From positions 124,001 to 188,000 of the forward strand of contig NZ_CP106799.1 in assembly GCF_025642155.1 (NCBI RefSeq): a stretch of 64,000 nt of DNA. Direction: 5' to 3'. Below are positions 7,442 through 15,163 of this stretch, piece by piece. Each line of letters opens with the position of its first letter. Position 1 is the stretch's first letter. The notes below the pieces were generated by a model. The model worked only from the letters and a program-made list of their open reading frames with translations, was not told the DNA's origin and made no database searches. Source of the stretch: Streptomyces sp. HUAS 15-9 (GTDB taxonomy: Bacteria; Actinomycetota; Actinomycetes; Streptomycetales; Streptomycetaceae). Both the position numbers and the translations under genes were made by a program.

Positions 7442-8553
7442 GTGGCAGGAACGCTCCTGGTGGCTGGTGCGGTCATCATGCGGCCGATCTCGGCGGCCGA
7501 GTACGAGCGGAAGAAGTGGCGGGGGTCCGACAGCAAGGTATCGGTCATGGTCAGTAGTCGGTCGGCATACTCAGCGACGGTTCCAGGCCACTGTCGGGTA
7601 TCGAGCATCCAGTCGGCTGCACCTTCGGGCAAGGGAGCGTGGCCCTCGCGGATCAGCGACTTGGAGAGTTTGGCGCCGGTCTCGGTGACGACTTGGGGAC
7701 AGAAAAGGCGAGCCGGGAGCTGTCCGCAGGTGAGGCCGACGGCTTGGAGTGCCTCGTCGACCAGGTAGGAGCCGAAGACCCAGTCGCCACCCTTGACCAT
7801 GACATGCAGGGTGCCGCGGAGGCTGGACAGGGCAAGTTCCTTGACCATGTTGCGGTACAGGGTGGCCAGGTCCAGGTAGGAGCCCTCGGTCGGCGTGATG
7901 GTGGCCCGGTAGGGGCCGTGGTGCAGGCAGATGGCAGCCACCTGCGCAGACTCGCGGTTGGTGAGTCGGACGCGGGTCCGTTCGGCGTGCTTTTCGGCCC
8001 AGCCGCAGCCGGGATGAGGGCAGGGGATGCGCAAGTGTGGTGTGCCGGTAGAAGGAGCGAGACACCAGCGCGCGGCGTCCAGGCGGGGCACTAGCCGCAG
8101 CCACGTGCGTCGGAAGTGCTCGCCGGCCTGCTGCTCGGTGTAGGTCTCGACGCGGTGCGGAACGCCCAGGCGCCGCGACAGCACGGTGAACAGGGGCTGA
8201 TAGAGGGCTGAGACGAGGTCGCCCAGCGCGTGCTCCCCGAGCACCTGGGCGTAGGCGCGCTGGTAGCGGTTGCCGGTCGCTGGGTCGGTGGCCAGTTCGT
8301 AGGGCGCATTGTCGAGGGCGTTGAAGAGGACCTCGATGGGCAGAACGAGGCGGTCGCGCAGGCGGGCGGCCATGGCGAAGGCCAGGGACTGGACGAGGGA
8401 GGTGCCGATGTGCGGCGCGCCGTTGATCTGTGCGCCGACGACCAGCACGATCCGCTCCGGTGAGGTGGCCAGGATGCGCGGGGTCAGGATGTCCTCGGCG
8501 CGATGGAGGGCGTTGGCGAGGACAGTGTTCGGTGAGACTGGATGAATCGTCAC
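7438..8553 (-). CDS. Class I aminoacyl-tRNA-synthetase-like protein without anticodon domain
   Basis: The 371-residue protein has a class I synthetase catalytic core. It has a HIGH-type motif (GAPHIGTSL, near residue 42) and a KMSKS-type motif (GAKLSKSLI, near residue 300). A zinc-knuckle-like segment lies between them (CPHPGCGW, then a C-L-H-H-G further on). The fold resembles class I lysyl-tRNA synthetases, but the protein ends about 70 residues after KMSKS and has no room for an anticodon-binding domain. I prefer the GTG at 8553, which follows GAGAAGG by 7 bases; the frame also opens at a GTG at 8673. It overlaps the ASCH gene by ATGA. It could be an aminoacyl-AMP or aminoacyl-tRNA-forming accessory enzyme. 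Its substrate is unknown. Confidence 0.72.
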   Translation of the reverse strand: MTIHPVSPNTVLANALHRAEDILTPRILATSPERIVLVVGAQINGAPHIGTSLVQSLAFAMAARLRDRLVLPIEVLFNALDNAPYELATDPATGNRYQRAYAQVLGEHALGDLVSALYQPLFTVLSRRLGVPHRVETYTEQQAGEHFRRTWLRLVPRLDAARWCLAPSTGTPHLRIPCPHPGCGWAEKHAERTRVRLTNRESAQVAAICLHHGPYRATITPTEGSYLDLATLYRNMVKELALSSLRGTLHVMVKGGDWVFGSYLVDEALQAVGLTCGQLPARLFCPQVVTETGAKLSKSLIREGHAPLPEGAADWMLDTRQWPGTVAEYADRLLTMTDTLLSDPRHFFRSYSAAEIGRMMTAPATRSVPAT

Positions 8554-8725
8554 GGGACGTCCTTCTCGGGTGAGTTGGGTTCCATTCGGTTCGGGTGTGG
8601 CCGAGAGGAGGCGTTGGCTGAGGTCGCTGACGTCGAGGTAGCTGTCGATCCGGGCAGGGCGATGTCCAGCCACGTGACAGTGGCAAGGAAGGCAAAAGTC
8701 GTGAAGGAGCCAGTGCGAGCCGGAG

Positions 8726-9187
8726 TCAGCATCCTGGCGCCACGCTGTGGTGGAAAGCGGCCCATACGCACTTGCCGGGACCCTGGCGTTCCTCCACGCC
8801 CCAGTCCTCGGCGACGGCTGAGACGAGCAGCAGGCCGCGGCCGCTGTCGGCGGTGTCCGCTACGTGTCGTCTGCGGGGTGTGGCGTCACCGCTGTCGTGT
8901 ACTTCGATGCGGACTTGGATATCGTCGAGCGTGACGCGCACCAGCACCCGGCCGCCTGCTGAGGCTCCGTGCAGGATGGCGTTGGTGACGAGTTCGGAGG
9001 TACAGAGCTGGACATCGTCGAAGCGTTCGGTCCGGCCCCATGAGGTAAGGGCCTCCTCGATGAATTTCCGGGCGGCGCCTGGTGTGCTCCGGCGTCGGTC
9101 GAAGAGCCTCGTACGGTGCTCGACGGTGCCGCCGAGAGCAGGGGCCGGGGCGAGGGTGCCCGGCTTGCCGGGCAGTGTGCTGGGCAT
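8726..9187 (-). CDS. RsbW-like ATP-binding (HATPase_c) regulatory protein
   Basis: This protein of about 153 residues has the GHKL/Bergerat ATP site: N-box LCTSELVTNAILHG, then EVHDSGD and G-box DSGRGLLLVSAVAEDW. It is the short anti-sigma or serine-kinase type that is very common in Streptomyces next to XRE regulators, and it lies divergent from one here (9292). The start is uncertain: ATG at 9187, or TTG at 9193. It probably acts on a partner regulator by binding or phosphorylation, but no target can be named. Confidence 0.78.
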   Translation of the reverse strand: MPSTLPGKPGTLAPAPALGGTVEHRTRLFDRRRSTPGAARKFIEEALTSWGRTERFDDVQLCTSELVTNAILHGASAGGRVLVRVTLDDIQVRIEVHDSGDATPRRRHVADTADSGRGLLLVSAVAEDWGVEERQGPGKCVWAAFHHSVAPGC

Positions 9188-9291
9188 GGCCAAGAGCCAA
9201 CCACTGTCGCTCGTTCGGGTCGGGAGCCAGCGTGGGGGCCATGTCGGGGGCCACTATGGGGGCCAGTGTTCGCGTGCTGCGGGGAGAGGGG

Positions 9292-10629
9292 ATGGGTGAC
9301 ACGGGGATTGGTGCGCTGCTCGCCCGGCTGCGCACCGAGCGTGGCTGGTCCCAGCAGCGAGTGGCCGACGAGTACAACGTCCTGGAGGGGCAGGCTGCCA
9401 AGACGGGCAAAGAGATCGGGCGCTATGAGCGCGAGGTGCGGATCCCGGTGCCGTACACGCGCAAGTACCTGGCGCAGGTGTTCGGCGTGGATGCCGGGAT
9501 GCTCGACCGGGCGGTCGCTGTCAGCAAGCGTCGACGCAGTGATGACGGTGCGGAAGAGCCACAACGGGCGTTACCCACGCGGCCCACGGCGCGTCCGCGC
9601 TCGGCCGTAGGGGCTGTGTCGGCGGATGCCGTGGCCTCGGCAGAGTTCGCCCGGTTCATCGCGCAGCGCAACGCCGACGAACTCGTCGTGGAGCAGCTGG
9701 AGGCGGATGTCGCTCGTCTTGCCCGCGCCTACGTCAGTCACCCGCTGCTGGAGCTGTACGTCGAGATCCAGCGGTTGCGAGACGGAGTGTTCGAGCTGCT
9801 GCGCGGCCGGCAGCATCCCCGGCAGACCACCGACCTGTACGTTGCGGCCTCCCGCCTTTGCGGGCTGTCAGCGCACGTCTGCCTGGACCTGGGGGACTAC
9901 GACTCCGCAGCCAGACACGCTCGTACCGCCCGGGCGTGCGCCGAGGCGGTGGGCCATGACGGAATGCTGGCCTGGGTACGGGCAGTTGAGTCCTTGATCG
10001 CCTACTGGACCGGGCAATACGAGCGGGCGGCGCGACTGGCGCAGGCAGGTCGGCAGCACCGGGCGGGCGGGAGCTTGGGAGCTCGGCTTGCAAGCCTTGA
10101 GGCGCGGGCGCTGGCCATGGTCGGGGACCGGGCGGGAGCGGTGGCCGCACTGGCGGACGCCGAGCGTTCCCGCGAGGCGATGCCCGGCCATGACGACGCG
10201 CCAGGCATGTTCACCTTCCCGGCTGCCAAGCAGTTCGCCTACGCCGGGACGAGTCACCTGGCTATGGGGGGCCGGGAGCACGTCCAACAGGCCATTACCA
10301 GCGCGGACACCGCGATCCGGCTCTATCGCAGTGCCGAGGACGACGACCAGTCGGTCGGCGACCTGTTCGCCGCCCACGTCGACCTCGCCCGCGGTCACCT
10401 GCTTCTCGGTGACCTGGACGGCACAGAGGCGATGCTTGGTTTCGTCCTCGACTCCCCGCCGGAGCGCATGTCGGCCAGCATCGTGCGAAGACTCACCGCT
10501 CTGGGCGGGGAGCTGAGCCGCGCGCAGTACGGTGGAGCCGTGCGGGCCGCACACCTACGCGAACGACTCCAGCACACGGCCGTCCTCGCGGCCTCACCCG
10601 CCGCCCGTCCTCCGGAGCTACCGACGTGA
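9292..10629 (+). CDS. XRE-family HTH regulator with TPR-like C-terminus
   Basis: The 445-residue product has an N-terminal helix-turn-helix (LLARLRTERGWSQQRVADEY, residues 8-27) followed, from about residue 130, by a long helical region of TPR-like repeats (DYDSAARHARTARACAEAVG and similar). ATG 9292 is preceded by GGGGAGAGGGG. A TTA leucine codon occurs at 9571-9573, so translation would need the bldA tRNA. The stop overlaps the GTG of the methyltransferase gene. Regulators of this kind typically control development or adjacent small operons in actinomycetes. Divergent pairing with an RsbW-like ATPase is a recurrent arrangement. Confidence 0.82.
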   Translation: MGDTGIGALLARLRTERGWSQQRVADEYNVLEGQAAKTGKEIGRYEREVRIPVPYTRKYLAQVFGVDAGMLDRAVAVSKRRRSDDGAEEPQRALPTRPTARPRSAVGAVSADAVASAEFARFIAQRNADELVVEQLEADVARLARAYVSHPLLELYVEIQRLRDGVFELLRGRQHPRQTTDLYVAASRLCGLSAHVCLDLGDYDSAARHARTARACAEAVGHDGMLAWVRAVESLIAYWTGQYERAARLAQAGRQHRAGGSLGARLASLEARALAMVGDRAGAVAALADAERSREAMPGHDDAPGMFTFPAAKQFAYAGTSHLAMGGREHVQQAITSADTAIRLYRSAEDDDQSVGDLFAAHVDLARGHLLLGDLDGTEAMLGFVLDSPPERMSASIVRRLTALGGELSRAQYGGAVRAAHLRERLQHTAVLAASPAARPPELPT

Positions 10630-11444
10630 CCGAACTCTCCGCCGCGCACGACGCCGCCGTCACCGACCGGGGCCGACTGGCCGGGAGCGCCTACAGCAGC
10701 GACCGGGACCTGGCCGCCCGCCAGTCGCTCTACCAGTGGCAGACGCCCAGATACGACCTGCCCGGCATCGTCGCCGAGCAGCTGAGCACCGTGCGCGGGC
10801 GCGTGGTCGACGTCGGCTGCGGCAACGGCAAGTTCATCCAGCGACTCCGCGAGGACAGGCCTGATCTGGCACTGCTGGGCCTGGACATCGCTCCCGGCAT
10901 CCTCGCCGGTGTCCCCGGCCCGGTAGCCGTGGCGGACGCAACCCGCCTGCCGCTGGCCACGGAGGGCGTCGACGCCGCTTTGGCGCTGCACATGCTGTAC
11001 CACGTCCCAGACATTGCCCAGGCGGTCAGGGAGTTGTCCCGTGTCGTTGCCCGTGACGGGCTGGTGATCGCCTCCACCAACAGCGACCGGGACAAGGCCG
11101 AACTCGACGACCTGTGGCAGCGGGCCGCGGGAGACATCCTCGGCACCGGACGGGGCCCGGCCCGCATCTCGCTCAGCGCCCGCTTCTCCCTGGAAAAGGC
11201 CCCAGCTCTCCTGGGGGAGGAGTTCGGCCGCGTAGAGACGATCGAACTGCCCGGCACCATCACGGTCCAGGAACCCGAGCCGGTCATCGCCCACATGACC
11301 TCCTACCGGGCATGGGCGGACCAGCACGACGTGCCCTTCGAGGCCACGATCGAGCGGGCCCGCACGATCCTCGCCGAACACCTCACTCAGCACGGAGCCT
11401 TTGAGATCACCTGTAAGGGCGGCATCCTCGTCTGCCGTCGCTGA
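10626..11444 (+). CDS. SAM-dependent methyltransferase (class I)
   Basis: The 272-residue protein has motif I VVDVGCGNGKFIQ near residue 60, then LGLDIAPGIL, DATRLPLATEGVDAAL (motif II region) and a H-M-L-Y-H-V segment, all typical of class I methyltransferases of the UbiE/Methyltransf_11 type. It starts at a GTG overlapping the stop of the XRE-TPR gene (GTGA), so it is its operon partner. The substrate is unknown. Its place in the non-biosynthetic island, with a synthetase-like protein and an ASCH protein, leaves RNA or a small molecule equally possible. Confidence 0.82.
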   Translation: MTELSAAHDAAVTDRGRLAGSAYSSDRDLAARQSLYQWQTPRYDLPGIVAEQLSTVRGRVVDVGCGNGKFIQRLREDRPDLALLGLDIAPGILAGVPGPVAVADATRLPLATEGVDAALALHMLYHVPDIAQAVRELSRVVARDGLVIASTNSDRDKAELDDLWQRAAGDILGTGRGPARISLSARFSLEKAPALLGEEFGRVETIELPGTITVQEPEPVIAHMTSYRAWADQHDVPFEATIERARTILAEHLTQHGAFEITCKGGILVCRR

Positions 11445-11567
11445 GGGCTGACTCGGCCTGCGGCGTCGACCGCATTCCGTAGGCCGCTCGCCTAACCTTG
11501 TGGGCGTGGCTCCGGGAGCTTGAGGGTGATACGCCACGACGTGCTGGTGCATCTCTCACCTCACGGG

Positions 11568-11812
11568 TCACCGCCGGGTGTATCCAGCCACCGTGTACGC
11601 GGTCGGGCCGGTGAGCCCTGTTCCTGTGCCGTCGAGCATGTCCAGGACCTCGAAGCCGGCATGCTCCGCGTAGCGCTCCAGCTCGCGGGGGAACAGGACG
11701 CGTCTGCGGATCTCGTCTCGGGCCTCGTCGCCCGAGGGGAGCATCCAGTGTCGGTACGTGGTGTTGATCTGGGTCCGCAGGTCCCACTCATGTCGGGTGG
11801 TGACAATCGCGG
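11568..11812 (-). pseudogene. Methyltransferase C-terminal remnant
   Basis: One minus-strand frame ending at a TGA at 11568-11570 encodes a coherent stretch of roughly 80 residues without a proper start. It runs HEWDLRTQINTTYRHWMLPS..., then FPRELERYAEHAGFEVLDM and ends TAYTVAGYTRR. The helix ending in PRELERYAEHAGFEVLDM and the closing Y-T-V-A-x-x strands match the C-terminal end of many small SAM methyltransferases. Upstream it runs into the hairpin repeat at 11811. A possible N-terminal piece of the same kind of gene is at 13937-14104 on the same strand. Confidence 0.5.
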
Positions 11813-11851
11813 CTGCCCCGGACCCTGCCCGGTCCGGGGCGGCCGCGCTTC
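11811..11851. repeat. Hairpin direct repeat, copy B
   Basis: The second copy of the repeat at 6983-7034, shorter by 11 bases in the middle. Here the two arms pair over 13 of 14 positions (GGCTGCCCCGGACC with GGTCCGGGGCGGCC) around a CTGCCC loop. It interrupts or ends the methyltransferase remnant and lies downstream of the small winged-helix gene. Confidence 0.6.
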
Positions 11852-11875
11852 AGGATCGTTCGTGCCCTTCCTCTG

Positions 11876-12292
11876 TCAGGCAACCTGAAGGTCAGGATGC
11901 CCTTGCGCCGGCGGCACGGATGCGTAGGCGGGGAGCTTGAGGTTGGGCAGGTCGCCGGCCTTGATGCCGGCGATGGCTGCCCGTAGAGCGGCGTCCATCT
12001 CTTCAGCACTGGCGTACTTCGCTGCCAGCGGGTGAAGGCGGTAGGAGTTGCCCTTGCTGCCGTCCTCGTTCCTCGGCCGCAGCACGATGTTCAATGCGCA
12101 CAGGGGCGCGATGAGGTTGCTGACGGCCTGGGGCGTGACCCGGTATTCGCGGGCCATGTCCTTTTGTCGTATGGGCAGCTGACCGCCGAAGTCGGAGCGG
12201 TGGAGCAGGTACTGGAGGAACTTCACCGACGCTCCGGATACGGGCAGGGCCCAAATACGCTCGGACACGACCGGCGACATGACCTCAGCCAT
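11876..12292 (-). CDS. Small winged-helix DNA-binding protein (plasmid-type)
   Basis: This 138-residue protein has a clear winged-helix segment: FLQYLLHRSDFGGQLPIRQK, then DMAREYRVTPQAVSNLIAPL, then NSYRLHPLAAKYAS. It resembles the small MarR/RepL-like proteins found on actinomycete plasmids and integrative elements. ATG 12292 is chosen over an upstream in-frame ATG because AAGGAAGG precedes it. It follows the larger winged-helix gene by 48 bases on the same strand and is likely co-transcribed with it. Replication, copy control and repression are all possible roles. Confidence 0.6.
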   Translation of the reverse strand: MAEVMSPVVSERIWALPVSGASVKFLQYLLHRSDFGGQLPIRQKDMAREYRVTPQAVSNLIAPLCALNIVLRPRNEDGSKGNSYRLHPLAAKYASAEEMDAALRAAIAGIKAGDLPNLKLPAYASVPPAQGHPDLQVA

Positions 12293-12340
12293 CGGTTTTC
12301 CTTCCTTGTGACGCACGGCGCGGCGATCGGTGCCCGGCTG

Positions 12341-13021
12341 TCACCCCGTGCGCCTTCCGTTCCCGTATCCCACGTGCTGCGCGAAGCCGAGATCCAGCTC
12401 CTTCTCGCAGGCTTCGGGACCGATGGCGTGAGGGAATGCCTCGGGATCCCGGTCGTGCCGGACGGCGAGCTGCTCGAGGACAGCGTGCTGGGCGTTGCTG
12501 TTGCCGTGGAACCACAGTCGTACGTTCAGCTGGATCATGCCGTTGCCGAGTTGTTCGACCCACTTGTAGCCGACAAGGGCGCGGACGGCGCGATTGACCG
12601 TGGAGCGGGTGGTGCGCTTGCCACCCTTCTTGGCGGCGAGCTTGTTCAGCCCATCGGTGATCTCCTGCTGGGTGTACTGGGCGATGCCAGTGCCGCGCTG
12701 CTGGCCCCCGGCGACGTACAGGAACACGCACAACTGTGACTTGGTGATGGATTCGGCGACGGCGAGTTGGGCCAGGAACTGGGTGAACCAGTTCGATGCC
12801 AGGCTGTAGCCGGAGTCACCGGCCATGTCGTGCACCGCAGTATGGTCCGGCTCGAACTCGAAGGAGACAATCTTCAGCTTCCGGCGGGTACGTGGGTCGG
12901 CCGTGTCGCCGACTTGTCCGAGTTGCTCACCCAAGACCTGCAGAAGATCGTCGAAACCGACGTCGGAAGCGGGGTCAGGGACGGCTCGGGGCCACCGATG
13001 TGCCGGTGCACCAGATGTCAC
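12341..13021 (-). CDS. Winged-helix protein, possible replication initiator or regulator
   Basis: The 226-residue product starts at a GTG with GGAG upstream. The C-terminal two thirds look conserved. They include FLAQLAVAESITKSQLCVFL and QYTQQEITDGLNKLAAKKGG, then TTRSTVNRAVRALVGYKWVE and QLNVRLWFHGNSN. This is a winged-helix fold with an N-terminal helical arm, much like RepL-type plasmid replication proteins or plasmid regulators. Three 19-bp palindromic repeats lie just upstream (13148-13346), which supports autoregulation or an origin. No relaxase, integrase or transfer gene is nearby, so it looks like the residue of an integrated plasmid. I do not recognise a named family. Confidence 0.55.
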   Translation of the reverse strand: MTSGAPAHRWPRAVPDPASDVGFDDLLQVLGEQLGQVGDTADPRTRRKLKIVSFEFEPDHTAVHDMAGDSGYSLASNWFTQFLAQLAVAESITKSQLCVFLYVAGGQQRGTGIAQYTQQEITDGLNKLAAKKGGKRTTRSTVNRAVRALVGYKWVEQLGNGMIQLNVRLWFHGNSNAQHAVLEQLAVRHDRDPEAFPHAIGPEACEKELDLGFAQHVGYGNGRRTG

Positions 13022-13936
13022 GGGAACTCCGTCGTTGCTCGGGCCGTCCAGAGGACCAGCCCAAATATCAAGCAGGGCTTGTTTTCTTGCTTCGGCTACT
13101 CGTCACCAGCCCTTCCGAGAGAGGCCTCACGTGCGGGCGGCCTGAAAAATCAACCACAGGTTGAACTTTCGGGCTGCCGGATGTCGTTAATCAAGTATCA
13201 GTTGATTAGTCGTGTCGCCATTACGACACATTCGACACCTGGCGCCAGCCCGAAACAGCCCACCGCACGCCGGTGACCTAGGAGCTGCGACCTGCGGTTT
13301 CGCACCCCCGCAGTCCTGCACGGCAAGAATCAAGCGCTCGTTGATTTCCGGGACGAAATGTGCGCGCCACAGCTACAGAACGAGGCCGTAAATGTGCTCC
13401 TCAGGACAACATGGGGGCGACGAACATGCAGGTCACAAGGCTAGGCCGCCGCGCGCCTCTTTTTAAAGAGCAGCCCGACCCGATGTCTGCACACGAACCG
13501 CACCGCTTCCCCCACTCTTGAACCCGCACCACCGAAAGCCAGCCCCCGCGGTGGCTTGCACGCCCTCGTACGAGCGGAGGCCACCCTGGCCACCCACTCA
13601 CCTCAGCCACGTCATCCGGTATTTCTCTGCCTCGACAACAAACCGGCACAGCCCAGCTCCTCACCTGCCCTGGTACCGGCTTCGTACACATGACAAGAGC
13701 CAGGGCCGTGAACCCCCGCCCGTCAGATGCATGGCCAGGCAGTTCAGCCAGGTACAACCACTCGCGCCGTTCCGGGAAGTACTGGATCCTGAACCGTTGG
13801 GTGTGGTTCATCGGCAACTGGGCGATCTCTTCCGGCGGTACGAACCGCAGCCGCCGGGCCGAGCCCGCAGGCCGTTGTCGCGGCGCCACTGCAGAAGGGT
13901 GCACCCATGGCCGCGCACCGACAAGCTTGCCTTGGT
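13022..13936. other. Gene-poor stretch with operator repeats and possible decayed coding
   Basis: Apart from the three 19-bp palindromes no intact gene is visible. On the minus strand around 13640-13860 one frame reads like a once-coding stretch (RRLRFVPPEEIAQLPMNHT followed by a W-L-Y-L-A-E-L-P segment), but it has no credible start, ribosome binding site or family match. It may belong with the methyltransferase and XRE fragments to the right as genetic debris. Confidence 0.4.
13148..13346. repeat. Three 19-bp iteron-like quasi-palindromes
   Basis: Copies lie at 13148-13166, 13189-13207 and 13328-13346. The pattern is AATCAA(G/C), five variable bases, then GTTGA(T/A)(T/C). The first is AATCAACCACAGGTTGAAC, the second AATCAAGTATCAGTTGATT, the third AATCAAGCGCTCGTTGATT. 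They are AT-rich in an otherwise GC-rich setting and lie 0.13-0.33 kb upstream of the putative replication-type gene. They are likely the binding sites of one of the two winged-helix proteins, as operators or as iterons of a former origin. Confidence 0.6.
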
Positions 13937-14104
13937 CTACCAGGGGGGTCCTGCGGTTCGGGTGTCCGGCCCGTGCAACTCGATGAGCATCTGGAACATC
14001 TCGGCGCTCGTGCTGTCGGACTGGACCATGTCGTAGAGCGCCGGATCCCGATAGAGGAGGTTCGTTGCTTCCACGCGCTCGGCTTCCGTGTCGGGTCTGG
14101 CCAC
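13937..14104 (-). pseudogene. Truncated methyltransferase-like N-terminus
   Basis: A GTG at 14104, preceded by AGGA, opens a 55-codon frame ending at a TAG at 13937-13939. It contains EATNLLYRDPALYDMVQSDS followed by SAEMFQMLIELHGPDTR. The L-Y-D-x-V-Q-S-D-S pattern is the usual beginning of many actinobacterial class I methyltransferases, just before motif I, but here the frame stops. The C-terminal remnant at 11568-11812 lies on the same strand and downstream, so the two could be ends of one gene split by the winged-helix/iteron segment. That is inference only. Confidence 0.4.
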
Positions 14105-14217
14105 ATGAGATTCCTGCGCCGCCGACTCGCGATTCGGCCGGGATGATCATCATTCGGTTGATCCGGGGCAGTGCCGCAGGGGTACCGTCTGAATGTTGCC
14201 GCAGAACGGAGTTCGCC

Positions 14218-14356
14218 GTGCCGCAGAGCATCGAGGAACACACCGGCGCTCGGATCGCCCGCATCCGGAAGCAGCGCGGCCTGACGCAGCAGGGGCTGGC
14301 GATGCGGGCTCACCTGTGCAAGTCGCTGACCGGCTCGCAGCCATACGCTTCCCAGT
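14218..14356 (+). pseudogene. Truncated XRE-family HTH gene
   Basis: A GTG at 14218 with CGGAG upstream begins VPQSIEEHTGARIARIRKQR, then GLTQQGLAMRAHLCKSL. This is the standard N-terminus of Streptomyces XRE/TPR regulators. After about residue 40 the frame loses all similarity (T-G-S-Q-P-Y) and continues as non-coding-looking sequence into the lipoprotein gene on the other strand. It diverges from the methyltransferase-like fragment, so both are probably remains of one damaged regulatory locus. Confidence 0.55.
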
Positions 14357-14405
14357 TACGCCTGACGGGTCACCGAGTTCAACGCTCCCTGATTCATGCA
14401 GTTGG

Positions 14406-15125
14406 TCAGCCGTGCAGGGCGCTACTCAACCGGTCGACCTGCTTCTCGACGAGGGCGAGAGGGAACTGCGCCTTGTCGCCCACGTTCAGCTTTTCGAAGT
14501 CGGCCGTGGTGTTGCCGACTCGGACGTAGACATGGTGCGCATCCCGCAGTCCGCCTCCGTCCGGCAACTGCGAAAGCTGGTGAAAACTCAGGGCCTCGTC
14601 ACCCACGTCGGGAGCCTTGTCCACGACAATCCTGGCATGGAACTTTCCAGTCCACCCGACCCCGGTGAAGGACCGGCAGGTCTCGAGTGAGTCCTGCAGT
14701 TGGCGGAACGCCCTCTGCGCCTTCCCGCCCTCGTACGAAGCGAGTGTGGAGCCGCCAGGCCAGATGTCCCTCTTCCAGTTGAAGATCTGGATCACGGCAG
14801 CAGAGGCGGTTTTGCCGCCGAGCACGTCGAGAGCCGTCTGGCACGAGGCGTCGGAGACCGGCGGGAAGGTTCGCTGCTCGCTCTTCGGAACAGGATCCTG
14901 TATCGGCACGCTGTGAGCCCGAGGCACCTCATTGGCCTTCAAGGCGAGAGCCTTCAGTTGCTCAGCCGTCAGCGGGGGGCTGGAGGTTCTTGACGGTATT
15001 GCCGTCGTCGGAGACGCCGATGTGCCGTTCCCCTCTACGGCCGAACAGCCGGACACGACGAGCACCCCGGCAGCTATCGCCGTGTTCACCGATATCCAGC
15101 GCTTCGTCAGCGCAGCCGCCGCCAT
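14406..15125 (-). CDS. Secreted lipoprotein, unknown function
   Basis: This 239-residue protein has a signal peptide with a lipobox (residues about 12-28, ending VVSGC), so Cys27 is the likely lipidated residue, followed by a Ser/Thr-rich linker. The mature part has paired Cys residues and a segment LASYEGGKAQRAFRQLQDSL like other Streptomyces PknH-sensor or DUF3558-type lipoproteins. ATG 15125 is chosen for the AGGGGG upstream; an in-frame ATG at 15143 lacks one. It is not obviously related to the biosynthetic genes. Confidence 0.7.
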   Translation of the reverse strand: MAAAALTKRWISVNTAIAAGVLVVSGCSAVEGNGTSASPTTAIPSRTSSPPLTAEQLKALALKANEVPRAHSVPIQDPVPKSEQRTFPPVSDASCQTALDVLGGKTASAAVIQIFNWKRDIWPGGSTLASYEGGKAQRAFRQLQDSLETCRSFTGVGWTGKFHARIVVDKAPDVGDEALSFHQLSQLPDGGGLRDAHHVYVRVGNTTADFEKLNVGDKAQFPLALVEKQVDRLSSALHG

Positions 15126-15163
15126 GAATGCCCCCTGGTCCATGCGTAAAAGACAGGCAGACG

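Noticed and set aside
8550-8771. A 73-residue minus-strand frame between the synthetase-like and ATPase genes
   Set aside because: Ser/Thr/Pro-rich without a ribosome binding site. It could be a small gene but nothing supports it.
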